Shown here: one piece after another, positions 35,694-47,154 of the stretch
How the letters are laid out: every line of letters starts with the position of its first letter
Position numbering within the stretch: the first letter of the stretch is position 1
Source of the DNA: Hyparrhenia diplandra
Taxonomy: Eukaryota; Streptophyta; Magnoliopsida; Poales; Poaceae
Direction: 5' to 3'
Assembly: GCA_015847255.1 (NCBI GenBank)
Contig: JADLZK010009021.1
Coordinates: 186,001-250,000, forward strand
Length of the DNA stretch: 64,000 nucleotides
Notes under the pieces: model-generated
What the model saw: the letters and a program-made list of their open reading frames with translations, nothing else
What the model was told of the DNA's origin: nothing
The model's database searches: none
Made by a program: the position numbers and the translations under genes

Positions 35694-36396
35694 CCCCGCT
35701 CCCGCTTCACCTCACCTCACCTCACTTCGCAGCTAGCGCAGCAGTGGCAGGCAGCAGCTGTAGCACGGAATCGAATCGAATCGAATCGAATGGGATGGAA
35801 TCGAATCGAATCGAATCTCCCCTCTCCCTCCCCGGCACGGGAATGCGGCCGGGCTATTAGCTTGCCTTTTGGGTACGGGGGGCGGCGAGTGGAGATGGAT
35901 TGAAACCCTAGATCAGATTTGGCGGCGGCGACGGCGAGGCGGCGCAGTGCCACGCACGGCCCACGAGAGGAGGGGGGATTGAGTGGAGTGGGACGAGCAG
36001 GCAGCAGCAGCCAGTGAAGGATGGAAGGTGGAATGGAGGTAACGGACGGAAAGGTTTTGCTGGGGTTTTCAAACTTTGTTTTCATTTTGGTTTGGAGCCG
36101 TAGTTGGGGCCTGGGGTTAAGGGGATTCTACGGTTATGCCACTAGGTTTACGCATGATGGTTCGGGGACGGAGTGGCAGTTCCGTGATTAGGTACGCACG
36201 GTAGAGGGACGGACGGAAAGGGGCACTCGCTTTGGGAGCATGGGACAAAGAGGGAGCCACGTACGCTGCACGTGGGCCCAAGCCAGCGAAGCGCAGAGCA
36301 GACTGACTCGTCGTTTTGCGGTCATCCCCGTTCCCACTTTTCTCACTCACTGGCTGCAGCTGCAGTAGGGTAGTAGATTTTGGTTGGTTAGACAAC
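35694..36396 (-). promoter_or_regulatory. callose synthase 5' flank with GAATC microsatellite
   Basis: Upstream of the ATG at 35693. A (GAATC)n run interrupted by a GGGATG unit lies at 35767-35817 and probably falls in the 5'UTR, since it is within 130 bp of the ATG; its length could vary between individuals. CACGTGGG and CGTACG motifs near 36260-36285 resemble plant ACGT-core elements. No clear TATA box could be assigned. Confidence 0.5.
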
Positions 36397-36399
36397 TTA

Positions 36400-36675
36400 G
36401 GGTGTGTTTAACACCTCAACTTTCTCTCCAAATTCCACTATGCAAAAAAAAGATTTCCCATCACATCAAAATGCCGGCACATGCAACGAGTACGAAATGT
36501 AGGTAAAAAAATAAACTAATTATACAGTTTAGATATACATTCACGAGGCGATTTTTTGAGCCTGGATACGTCATGGTAGGATAATATTTACCACTAACAA
36601 ACGAAACGTCTTACAGTCTTTCGATGTGACATTCCTCCAAAATTTTGCACCAAATTTTGGGATCTAAACACACCC
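36400..36675. mobile_element. Tourist-like (PIF/Harbinger) MITE
   Basis: GGGTGTGTTTA at the left and TAAACACACCC at the right are perfect inverted ends, flanked by TTA at 36397-36399 and 36676-36678, the 3-bp duplication of PIF/Harbinger elements. The interior shares the ...GAGCCT...GTCATGGTAGGA... block with the elements at 37077, 43421 and 43688, so it is a divergent member of the same group. Confidence 0.85.
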
Positions 36676-37148
36676 TTAGACTGACCGATGATGCGTTTAA
36701 TTCGGTTCACTGGTCTTTTTCAAACTCTCCTAAATACTGTATCATCAGAAATTTAAGACTGCAATGCTTCCAAGCATTGTGCAAAATGGACAGCTCTGTT
36801 TCTGTTTGGTACTGCTAAGTATGTCTTGTGCAAGCTTCACCTCCGTCCTCTAATGTCACTCTCAAGTGAGTCCGGATTTTGTTTTCTTTTACCCTACGAA
36901 AATGAGCTACGGTAATGTAAACATTTTTTTTCAACAGATCCCAAAAGCCGATGGAAGCCTGACGATGCTAAAACATGACCTAAGTATTTGGTTCTCCCAT
37001 CTTTACTTTACGGCAGATCTAGACCAATGGCAACCTCATCTCTAGCTACACACTAGATGTACAGCTATCATGTTCAGGCTGTGTTTAGTTCCAAACTATG
37101 TCACATCAAATCTTTTCCCCCCATGCATGGAATATCAAATATAGGTAA

Positions 37149-38865
37149 GCGGGCACACCCAAGGGAAGACCCGAAACCAGCGGCTCCCGCGCCGGCTCCC
37201 ATGGTCGACTTCGGGAGCGCCACCGCCGCCCTTGGCCAACCTTCACCGCCACCCGGCTCCTCCTCCGTCGCCCGTCGCCGCCTTGCTTTCGCCAAGGCTT
37301 GGCGGCGCCACGGCTCCCTTCCCTCAAAGGGGGCGCCAGCGTCGCTCCTTCTCCCTCTCCCCAGCCCCTCCCCCCTCCAACTCCTCCCACCAAACGACCT
37401 TGCCGCACGGGGATGGCCCCGCCGGACCGCGCCCCGAGCGGCGTTCCCCTCCCTTTCCGGCGGTGATGGAGGGCTCGCTGGCCTCTTTGTGCCCGGCGGC
37501 CCTAGGCCAGCGGGCCGGGTGGTCTGGCGGCCGTGGCCGGTCGGATCAATCCCTCGGCGCTCCCACTCCGGTCCGGCTCAAGCGCGCGGCGGCGGCACCT
37601 CCTCCTCGGGCCGCGGGTCCGGCTGCGGTCGGATCTGGGCCTTCGGGCCCGACCTGGCGTCGGCAGTCACCCCACCCTGGGCTCCCAGGACCATCGCGAG
37701 CCGCCGCGTGGGGCTCGTTCGCACTGCGACATCGCGCTTCAAGGCCGCCGGCCGTCTGGGGCGGCGGCGCCCTCGCGACCACAGGGCGGGTGTGGCGCCG
37801 CTGTCTTTCCCGTGGGTGGGGGGAGGCGGCCGGCCTCGCCGAGGGCGAGCGGCGGTGGCGCCGGCGCCACTCACCTCCTTGGGGGCGTCGTCGTTCATCC
37901 ACTGCGGCGACACGGGCGGAGGCCGTGGCTCGATCCTTCTTTCGCCGTCGGTATTTACGGTGGTGGCGCGCCCGTGGTGGCGGGAGGTGGTGCGGCCGTG
38001 CGTGCGTGGCCGTGGTGACGCCTCAAAGCATGCCGCCATCTTTACGGCTGGTGTCCGTAATTTGGGTTCGTGCGGTTCGTCGAGTGGGTTCGCTCGGGCC
38101 GGGTCGAAAGACCTCTAGTGCCCCTTTTGGCGTTGTCGGCATTTGTGGACGCCGATCTCCTTCCGAAGGCTACGCTTGGGCACCCCTATCGTCTCTTCGC
38201 ATCGCTCCCCCTTTGGTCGGTTTGGTCGTCCCATTGTTCCTATTTGCGCGTCATGTTTGTCCTCACCCGGTGTGTCTAGCCGCTGGTACCGCGCTCTAGT
38301 CGTTGTCGTTTCGGGATGCTTTGCCGCCGAGGTGCTCTTCGCTGCTCGGGCGGATGCTTTGCCGCCGTGTATCTTTGATGAGCTTGCGCGTTCCGGTGTC
38401 GCAGCGTCGCCGCCAAGGTCGCGGTCGTTCGAGCTTTGTGTTTCCGGTAGGCGTGTGTCGCCGAGGTCACGGCCGTTACGAGCCTACGTTTCGGTGTGTG
38501 CGTGACACGAAGTCGCGATCGTCTCTGGCGGATGCTTTTTGCCGCCGGTTATCGTCGCTCGCGGCAGATGCTTTAGCCGCCGAGGTTGGTCCGGACGGAT
38601 GCTTTGCCGCCCGAGTTCTAGTGGATGCTTTGTCGCTGCGGGTCGTCGTTGGCTCCGCCATTTGCTAGCTACCTAGGTGTTGAGTTTTGGTTGTAATAGG
38701 TCAGCTCTCGGGGTTGTTAATTGGAGGGTTCGCCCCACCCCTCCCCTCGTTTCTTTGTTTGTTTGTGCATGTGTGTTTTGTGAGTAACTGTGGATTACTT
38801 ACGAATCATATGTAACCTCCCACTTCTCTTAATGCGATGCGTGCCAATGGTACGCTTTTGAAAAA
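37149..38865 (+). mobile_element. polyadenylated non-LTR-type retroposon inserted in the MITE
   Basis: The insertion is flanked by a 12-bp direct repeat AAATATAGGTAA (37137-37148 and 38866-38877) and ends in an A-run, the signature of target-primed reverse transcription. The 5' half is very GC-rich, with a 353-codon frame from 37057 that starts in the MITE and is Arg/Gly/Pro/Ala-rich with no domain. The 3' part has TAATGCGATGCGTGCCAATGG before the A-run, resembling grass LINE 3' ends. No reverse transcriptase is visible, so it is a truncated LINE, a SINE-like element or a retrocopied transcript. Confidence 0.75.
38317..38645 (+). repeat. degenerate GGATGCTTTGCCGCC repeats
   Basis: At least six copies of a unit near GGATGCTTTGCCGCC occur at about 38315, 38351, 38529, 38567, 38597 and 38622, irregularly spaced, within the retroposon. 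Spacing is not constant, so this is a dispersed motif family, not a clean tandem array. Confidence 0.7.
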
Positions 38866-39042
38866 AAATATAGGTAAACGAAATAACTAATTACACAGTT
38901 TGGATATCTTTTTTGCGAGGCGAATCTTTTTGAGCCTAGTTAGGTCATGGTAGGACAACAATTACCACAAACAAACGAAAAGTGCTAAAAGTGCCAAATC
39001 AGTGCTACAATACCAAATTTCAGGTAACTAAACACAGCCTCA

Positions 39043-41255
39043 GTTGCAAACCTAGCAAGATTTATGTCGATGCTTTTTTTTTTTTATATACCGTCGATGA
39101 GTAACCTAACATGACACGCATAAGGGAAAGAGAAAGGGGTAGCATGTGTCGCACAAACATTAAGGTACTTCAAGTAGAGCCGTCCTACATCCAACTTATA
39201 TGGGTGTGTGTATTATTACGGCCATTGTCCCTTCTTTTATGTCTGGTGAGTAGGGTTACAAATAAAGCCTTCATGTAATCGGTTTACATGCATTTTTTGC
39301 ATTGTCTACCAAGCCAATGAGATAACCCCTAAATTAGACCCACCTTCTACGAATCAACAACACGGACCACCCCGTCTTAGTGGGATGGTTTTATGGCCTC
39401 AACGACATGGTCCATGTGCTCATTAGTAGCCCCTTGACCCTTACAAGGCTGGTTCCGGCCTTAAAGTGCGTTTAGCACTTGGCAGTCGGGTGGTTCATGT
39501 GTAAGACTGGTGCGTCGAGTTATCAGATGGTTCTAGTGCTTCAGGTATGTGTCCTTCATCCGCGATGGGTGCATGCAAAGTGCACCCACGAGTGTATATC
39601 CCCTCAGCGTCTGATTAGCTAGAGTCCGGCAAGTAGAGGGTCGAGTCATTCAGACGTTGGAAGTCATCCTTTATGACGTGCGTCGAGTGATCCTTCTAGC
39701 ATCGAGTTAGCATTTGATCCTCATAAGGTATGCCTAAGTAGTGGAGCCAGACATGATTGATTCAGGATGAGCCTGGCAACAATGCCGGCGACGTCATGAT
39801 TTTTTTTTTTTTTTTTGGTGAAATACAAGACTATTGAAATGAATAATCATCATTGTTAATATATGTTTTGCTTGGTTAGGATTATTTATATCTAAGTACC
39901 GTAGCAACATGCGGGATACTCGACTGGTAATTGTTATTGTTTGTACCCCTAGTTATTACTTATATCATTTCTAAGATAGCCAAGGAGGCAGGAACGACGA
40001 CAGGGCATCACGCGCATGGCCTATGGCGGTGGGAAGATGTTTTTTTGATTGACGATGAAAAAGGCTAGCTTTTTGGGAAAGGAGGTCAAGGCCACTGATG
40101 AGATTACGTACCGGTACCACTGTAGCAGACGCGACAAGACGGCGGGCGCCAAATTAAAGCACTTCAGCAGCATCAGCATGTGCCGTGACTGCGTCGGCAA
40201 TGCCTAAAAATGCATCGACGCCAAGCTGGTACGTGTAAAGGATGGACCTCGGCGAGCAGGGTGACAGTTGAACACACAGTAGCGTAGGCATGGAATCATC
40301 AATCAATAATAAATCTGCCTGCGAGTGAGTACACTCGTAGCTAGCAGGCAGATTTAGGGATTAGCCTAGGGAAGGAAGACAAAGTAGCAGCATGCATATA
40401 TGCCTTTCCACGGACGGACGGACGGACGACACGGACTCCATCCGGCCAGCCAGCCCACACTAGCTACCTACCCCACGCCAAAGCAAAACAAAACAAAGCC
40501 AACCAAAGCACAATTCGCAGAGAGATGAGATGGTACGTACCAAGGGAGGGTTTCCTTGTTACATTACACATCATTGCACCATAGGTACTTGCATGATCAT
40601 AACAAGAGAAACACTTTTTTTTTCGAGAGAGAAAGATGGTAACAAGCACAGTTGACACAACGCGGGCGGCCGGGCGGCCTGGTGGCGAATGAATTGGCGG
40701 GGCCCGAGCCCGACCCAACAAGATCCATCCATCCATGAGCGAGGCCGACGAAAGCCAGCCCAAAGCGCCGCCGATCTCGCAACCGTACCAGCCCCACTCC
40801 CCAAACATCGTGATTTGCGAAGCCAGCAAAATTACATTAGGCCCGCCCCGTTTGTTGATTGTGTTTCCTTGTTTCTTCAACACACCGTATAGAAGAGAAG
40901 CTCTTTTTGTGTGCACCCCGAGCCCAACTTATTTGCAAAATATAAGTTGGATCACCCAGGCGAGCCCAGGGAGCTAACATTCAAGGGTATTAATTGCATA
41001 CTTTTTTTTGTTTTGTTTTTGCTAATCAGTGAAATTTTACAACACAACCAATTATACAATTCTATTCTACAAGCATGTTAAAGAAATAAGGTTAAAGCAA
41101 TCTTTTATTTTTATCTTTTCAAAATTTGAATATATATTTTCCTAATCTTGAACCCGCCTCATATGTCGCCAACAAGTTTGGCAAATGTATAACAAGGATG
41201 CCCATTCATATATATTCATATATATACAGGATTGATCTCCAAGAAAACACCTTCA
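39043..41255. other. intergenic, no recognised gene
   Basis: Mixed sequence with T-runs (39071-39082, 39799-39816) that may mark old retroposon tails. 40084-40255 has a short coding-like patch without a recognisable domain. A GGAC/ACGG tetranucleotide repeat is at 40414-40430. A 150-codon minus-strand frame (40916-40464) has no domain and an odd composition; I do not call it a gene. Confidence 0.35.
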
Positions 41256-41258
41256 TTA

Positions 41259-42177
41259 GAGTATCTCCAGCAGTTTGCCAAAATAGGTTGGCATATTTGT
41301 TTTTTCTTTAGAAAAGTCGAAAAAAAGAGTGCTCCAACAGTTTGGCATCCAACTTGACAAAAACACCCGTTCCACAGCGTAAATATCGCGCGCACTCGGC
41401 GACTTGGCATCCGCGTGAAAAATTCCCACCTTCACCACAGCGGGGACGGAGCCTTCCCGCGAGCACCGGCACGACCTATTCCTTGACCGCCCGCGCGAAC
41501 TCTCCATCCCTGCGAGCACCGCCACACGATGATCTCCTTCACGGCTAGCGATCTCTCCTTCGCGAGGAAGCCCACCGATCTCGCTTTGCGCTAGTGCTGG
41601 GCGATGGTCTCGCCGAGTCCTTTGCCCTACCGGCGTCGGCGTAAGCGGGGCACGGCGCCCTCGACCCGGCGAGGGCCACGACACGGAGACCGCGATGTGG
41701 AAGACCGCGCGGGGACACAGCGGCCGCAGCGGCAAGGCTGGCGCCCTCGACTGCGGCGCCTTGACTTTGATATGCTAGGATGTACTGCGGCGCCAGGAGA
41801 GGGGTGCTGCGGTGGGGCGCGCGGTCGCCGCCGCCGTGATTGCCCGAAGAGGAAGAAGGGCGAAAATTCAATTTCATTTCTCTCTTAGGGCTCCCGATGC
41901 AAGTTTGCTAGAGAGGGAAGTTTCTAGACATAGGCTCGGTTGATTAGTGAAAAGTGCAGGGTCCTCAGTGTAAAATTATTTTTTTTTTTTCTTTTAAAGG
42001 AAAATAAAAGTTGTCGAAAAAAAAAAAAAACGTTTGTGGGACCAACTTTGGGTTTTGACAAGTGGATTATGCCAAACTATTGGAGAGGACTTTTTTTTTT
42101 CATTTGGCAAATAATTTAGCAACTTGCCAAATCACAAGATTTGCCAAGTGAAAATTGCCAAACGGATGGAGATGCTC
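41259..42177. mobile_element. TTA-flanked DNA transposon with a GC-rich core
   Basis: Left end GAGTATCTCCAGCAGTTTG and right end CAAACGGATGGAGATGCTC are inverted repeats with TTA on both sides (41256-41258, 42178-42180), fitting PIF/Harbinger-type target duplication. Subterminal TTGGCA/TGCCAA motifs recur on both arms. The middle (about 41395-41890) is abruptly GC-rich and looks like gene-derived sequence, but no domain is recognisable. No transposase. Possibly a gene-fragment-carrying non-autonomous element. Confidence 0.75.
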
Positions 42178-42437
42178 TTATGGGCCTATGTCATCGATGA
42201 TGCTGTCATTGCTCGCTCCATTAGTCTAAATCATCTGAGTTTTCGTCATGGAGCAAAAAAAAGCATGTGGGCACGGAGTCTGGAAATTAAGATGGTTTTA
42301 TAGTCATTAATTAAAATGTCAACTAAGTACAATGATAAGGTAGCATTATTATTATTGCAAAAAGAAAGAAAAACAAAATGGTTTATTTTATGACAAACTA
42401 CGTCTACACGCGAATGAAGATAGGAAGAAATGTGATA

Positions 42438-42681
42438 CTTAATCTATCCCAAATTATAAGACAACATTTTGACACCAATTTTGACCATTGGTCTTATTCA
42501 AGAATTTATGCAAAATATTATTTCTTTTGTCGTGGCTTGGTTGTTTAATAAAAGTTTTTCAAGAATAACTTAAAATTGACTAATAAGTTTGCACAATTTT
42601 TTTTTTTAAATAAGGCGAGTGGTCAAACTTGGGGGAAAAAAAAAAAGTCAACGCGTCTTGTATTTTTTTGGGATGGAGGAG
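42438..42681. mobile_element. Stowaway-type MITE
   Basis: Ends CTTAATCTATCCCAAATTATAA and TTTGGGATGGAGGAG (imperfect inverted repeats), TA on both sides (42436-42437 and 42682-42683). AT-rich, non-coding. Abuts the hAT-like element to its right. Confidence 0.6.
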
Positions 42682-42689
42682 TACCTAAT

Positions 42690-43043
42690 CAGTGGCGGAC
42701 CTACAGGGTGGTCCACCGACGTGTTAGCCATACATAGTATAAATAAAAAAAGTAAAAAAAAAACTAAACCGTCGCGTGTCTTAATCAAAGGGTCTTGCGG
42801 CGCCACCTTTACTGTCTTGGCGTATAAGAAATTTTTATCTCATTTCGAAGTAATATTGTAAGTCTCTCCGGTTGCTCTATTTCGAAGTATTTGTATCTCA
42901 TTTGAACAATTTATATCAAGATTTGACGTTGTTTTATCAAATAATAATACGGTTTTACCGAATAGTACATAGTTTACCGAATTATATAAGATTTTTTTTT
43001 TTTTTGCCGCATACTCTAGGCTAAAATCCTAGGTCCGCCACCG
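42690..43043. mobile_element. hAT-like non-autonomous element
   Basis: Ends CAGTGGCGGACCTA and TAGGTCCGCCACCG are near-perfect inverted repeats. The flanks TACCTAAT (42682-42689) and TACTTAAT (43044-43051) are an 8-bp duplication with one mismatch, the hAT target-site length. 354 bp, AT-rich inside, no transposase. Confidence 0.82.
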
Positions 43044-43420
43044 TACTTAATAGGTGGATGATACAGGAGAGAAAATAGGTGATTGATAAAAAAAAAACAA
43101 TTTTGTAGAAACCATGCTTTAGGAAAATAAGTGAATTGTATGCTGCGGTCCGCCCTGCCTCGATTTTTTACTATATATTATATAATTAGAAAGAAAATGA
43201 ATTTGTGACAGACTTATTGGCTAATGAATCAGGTAAAAAAAACAGAACAGGGGTAGCGACACACTGCTTCGCACAAAACGGTGGGACGCGCACACAAGCA
43301 CGTACAAGTACAACACATGAAGCAGCAGAGTATGGAAACCTGCTCGTTGAAATGATGAACAAGGACGACGGCGACCTACTTTTGGTCCCCGGCCTAATTT
43401 GTGTTTACATTTTGAACTTC

Positions 43421-43660
43421 GGCTGTGTTATCTTGAATTTGGAACTTCAAACTATGTCACATCAATCTTTTACTCTATGCATGGAGTATCAAATGTAGGT
43501 AAACGAAATAACTAATTACACAGTTGGATGTACTGCTGCGAGACAAATCTTTTGAGCCTAGTTAGGTCATGGTAGGACAACAATTATCACAAACAGCGAG
43601 AAGTGCTACGGTGCCAAATTCAGTGCTACAGTGCCAAATTTAAGGGTACTGAACACAACC
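43421..43660. mobile_element. Tourist-like MITE, GGCTGTGTT family, copy 2
   Basis: Begins GGCTGTGTT and ends GAACACAACC. The interior (CAAACTATGTCACATCAAT..., GAGCCTAGTTAGGTCATGG) matches 37077-39039 and 43688-43939. No clear 3-bp duplication at the ends. Confidence 0.75.
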
Positions 43661-43687
43661 GTATAATTTCCTGGCAAAAGCCAGTAT

Positions 43688-43939
43688 GGCTGTGTTCAGT
43701 TCCCAAAGTTTAGAACTCCAAACTATGTCACATTAATCTTTTGCCCTATGCATATGCATGGAGTATCAAATGTAAGTAAACGAAATAATTAATTACACAG
43801 TTTAGATGTATTTTACGAGATCGAATCTTTTGAGCCTAGTTAGGTCATGGTAGGACAACAATTACCACAAACAAACGAGAAGTGCTACAATGCCTAATTT
43901 AGTGCTACAGTGTTAAATTTCAGGGTACCGAACACAGTT
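43688..43939. mobile_element. Tourist-like MITE, GGCTGTGTT family, copy 3
   Basis: Begins GGCTGTGTTCAGTT and ends near CCGAACACAG. Same interior blocks as the copy 27 bp to its left, so two family members lie almost head to tail in direct orientation. Confidence 0.75.
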
Positions 43940-45059
43940 GATCAGGATAAGCAGGGACATCTCTATCTGCTACTACTAGTAGTAGTGGTGTACTAGACAG
44001 CAACAGCACCGGTCCGATCCCTTTGGGTCCAAAGGTATCTAGCTAGCTAGTGCCATAGATCCACGAGGACGATGAGGCAGAGGAGCTGGAAGTTGGCACT
44101 TTGGCAGTAGCATTTCCATCCTCTGACTTGGTTTCGACTATGGGTTGCGTCCTTTGGCTCCCCCATCTGATCATCTCACGATCTTCCCATAGATGTGCAT
44201 GATTATAAGTGAAGTCATGAAACTTTTGTTTCACTTCCATGTATGAAATATCTTTGTTTTTTTATCTATTCCTTTAGTCAGCTATCTTACCTACGTATAT
44301 CCGGCAAAAGAAAATGATTCTGGCAAAGCTGAAACTAAAGCAAATATCGAAAGATTCAACTTTGTTTCATCTTTCCTGGGTTTATCAATCATTCCGTGGT
44401 GGAAAGGAAGCCCAGTTGCAGTTGGTGGATATATCATCAAGCTAGCTCGGTATAGTAGGTGCATGCATGGATGATATTTGATATACCAGCAGCGTCTCTG
44501 CTCTCTCAAGACCACTCCGGCCCCTTGCAAGTCAAAACAGAGGCGGCTCAAGGAGATCGAAGCCTAGCTGTTTCGCGCCAAACCGTTTCATATCATCGTG
44601 CTCTCATATATTGGCCTGTTTGTTTTCACGCTTAAAGCCAGCCCTTCAAGTTACCAGCTTTAGCCAAATCTTCAACTACTTGTTAGCCAACTGATATACT
44701 TAATTTAATTGCTAGTAATGAGCCATTGTGTACCAAACAGTCCCACAGTATTGCCTTCAAGTTTTGGGAGAACTAACCCGATGCGTGAGGCCATTGAAAT
44801 TAAAACATCATATATGTCTTTCATGTTATTTAATTTCTGGTAGATTCGACAGCCAAAAATTTGTTTCGGGAGTGGTAGTCGGTTTATGAGCAAATGAACA
44901 AATACGCAAGGGTGGATTCAACGTGCATTTTTTAGGGGCGCCTTAGGTCCCTTAACACGTGTATAATGGAACCCAGAGCACCCTAACAATTTTTATACAT
45001 GGTTTAAGAAGAGGAAAGAAGAATGAAGTAGATAAAGAAGTAGAAAAATAGGAGAAAGA
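43940..45059. other. intergenic
   Basis: No gene. Around 44612-44745 GGCCTGTTTGTTT and CCAAACAGTCCC could be the ends of another small transposon, without confirmed target duplication. Short minus-strand frames here show no domain. Confidence 0.35.
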
Positions 45060-45878
45060 CACTACCACATACAAAGAGATTTTCGGAGATGGTCAAAACT
45101 AGTTTCCAAAGATGGGCAGGACGCGCGCAAGAGAGGAGGCTATGAGCGAAGATAGAGAGAGACGGTGTGAGTAGTGGAGAGGAAATCCTGCCTTGGATAT
45201 ATCACCATCTATAGAGACGGCCCATTTAAGACGCTTGCCTCTGTAAATAAATTTACCAAGATAGATCTCGATCTTAAGGTACGACGCTTGCCTCTGTGAA
45301 TAAATTTACCAAGATAGATCTCGATCTTAAGGTACGTTCAACCCACAGACGGGGTTCCATCTTTAAGTGCCTTGAAGCTATCATACAGACAGATGTAAAG
45401 ACACAGGTCATACAACCCATAAACTATAGTCCGTCTCTAAGTTATTTAATCCTTTGCATGTAGATAGCAAGGCTTAACTAAACATCGCCGACAAGGTCGT
45501 ATAACGCGGCGTCTTCCGTCAAGCCGGGCCTCGGACCACGCGAGCCGCCCTCGTCGCATCACGACGGGCTCGGTCGTCTCACAGCTAGCGAGGGGCTTCA
45601 TCGCAAAATATCACCTCATACACATGGGCAAATCAACGCGTTGTACATGCCCTTAAAATGTGTCTCTGTTAATGATCATTTTTGGAGACAAATATTTTAA
45701 GAGGACCTTCTATGTTTAATCTATTCTTCAGAGATGGTCTTTTTTTGTTAGGTGTTTCCGTAAATAAGTTTACCGTGCCTAAAAATCATGGAGTATTTTA
45801 GAAGGCAAAACTATTTTGTGCCCACCTTCGTTAATGATGAAGGAGGCGTGTCTCTTAAAATATTTTTTAGTAATAGTG
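45060..45878. mobile_element. non-autonomous CACTA element
   Basis: Starts CACTACCACA and ends AATAGTG (its inverted CACTA-type end), with the 3-bp duplication AGA at 45057-45059 and 45879-45881. Subterminal motifs such as GAGATGGTC and CCGTCTCTA recur in both arms, as in CACTA elements. A direct duplication of about 54 bp (GACGCTTGCCTCTGT... at about 45229 and 45285) lies in the left arm, and a GC-rich patch lies at 45480-45600. No transposase. Confidence 0.82.
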
Positions 45879-45881
45879 AGA

Positions 45882-47154
45882 AGAGTGACAAACACCTCCA
45901 TATATAATTTCTTTACATTTAGTTTATTATTATAATTCGGGTCATCTTTTTGGTCTAAATTATACGATGTTTTGATATTTCTAGAGATATAGCGTGTACC
46001 TAAGTTTATATAACAAAACCTCTCTCTATATATATAGAAAAGTCAAAACATCTTATATTTTGGAAGGGTGGAGGCAGATAGAGCGATGCACACACACGCC
46101 TGCAGTCCTTATCCAGTGTGTGTCCAAGTACGGACGAAAGATATGCGTGATGGGCAAATGTGTTAGTCAATTAAAGACTTTTTAAACAAAAGTTAGCAAA
46201 AAGCATGCGTGTGTACACATGAGCCCGCGGGGGTGGGGGCGAAAATGAACACGGCAAATAATTTAAAAAAAATCGCGGGAGGGAGCTGCAGAAATTAAAG
46301 TGCGGTGTGAAGAACGAATGGAGTGAACGGCCACTTTAATTTGCCTCAAAGTAAGCAGACACAACACGATCGACGACCATAAAAGGGTAGGCTACATTGC
46401 ATGAATTGACAGGAATGGAATATTATATATCCAGCTAGATAGCCTACCACTACTTTCATGAACTTGCTGGGATTATTGTTAATTACAAAAAAAAAAAATA
46501 AAAAATAGTTTCCTCCTTTGGATACATCACAATAAATAAATAAATAAATAAATACGAAGGGAAACTACCGGTCAACAAAGCAGAAAGGTAGTCTGCACGC
46601 GTTTACGGGTGCAAATTAGGCACGTACTAATGGTGCTCTGATAATGCAGCTATCTATCGGTCGTACGTGTGCGCTCTGGGTATTCATGTAGAGGCTATTT
46701 GACAATAATTGTTCATGCCATCTTCGTAGTAGGATATTTGTGTATATATATATATGAGACACTAGCTAGAGCAGCTCTAGTAGTATTGCTGAAAAGCAAC
46801 TGAACTTGTGTGTCGGGAGCAAAATCGACGCCCAAATAACTATTGTTGCCCAACGCTATGGACCTGAGTGGTTGTATACCACTCCAAGCCCAAGAGAGAC
46901 GAGACTGAGCAGGCTCTAGATCATTTTGTAGCTTGCATATAAAACCAGAGCAACACCAAAGTATCTGTATATCCTTCCGTATTGATAAGAATATTAATTT
47001 TGATGTAAAGAAAATCACTCCAACACCTCTTCTCCAAGTATTGTTGTCCTTCATTCTTAGTTTCTCGCTAGTCAAAGATGAAGAGCAAGGACTTGACAAC
47101 TCTCCATAGTGCACACAAGGTTGTTGGCATGTGAAAAGATATGTGTGTGTGTAT
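45882..47154. other. intergenic with simple repeats
   Basis: No gene recognised. An AAAT/AATA tetranucleotide repeat lies at about 46531-46554. A partial Stowaway-like arm occurs near 45955-46075. A 133-codon minus-strand frame (47114-46713) has no domain. Confidence 0.4.

Larger units (their letters stand above)
37077..39039. mobile_element. Tourist-like MITE split by a retroposon
   Basis: The outer ends GGCTGTGTTTAGTT (37077) and AACTAAACACAGCC (to 39039) are inverted repeats with TCA on both sides (37074-37076, 39040-39042). The MITE body is present in two pieces, 37077-37148 and 38866-39039, matching the uninterrupted relatives at 43421-43660 and 43688-43939. The gap between them is the insertion 37149-38865. 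Confidence 0.88.

Noticed and set aside
37057..38299. 353-355 codon ORFs as a host gene
   Set aside because: The first starts inside a MITE and runs into an inserted retroposon; products are low-complexity and lack domains.
40464..40916. 150-codon minus-strand ORF
   Set aside because: No recognisable domain, no splice or promoter context, and no sign of conservation.
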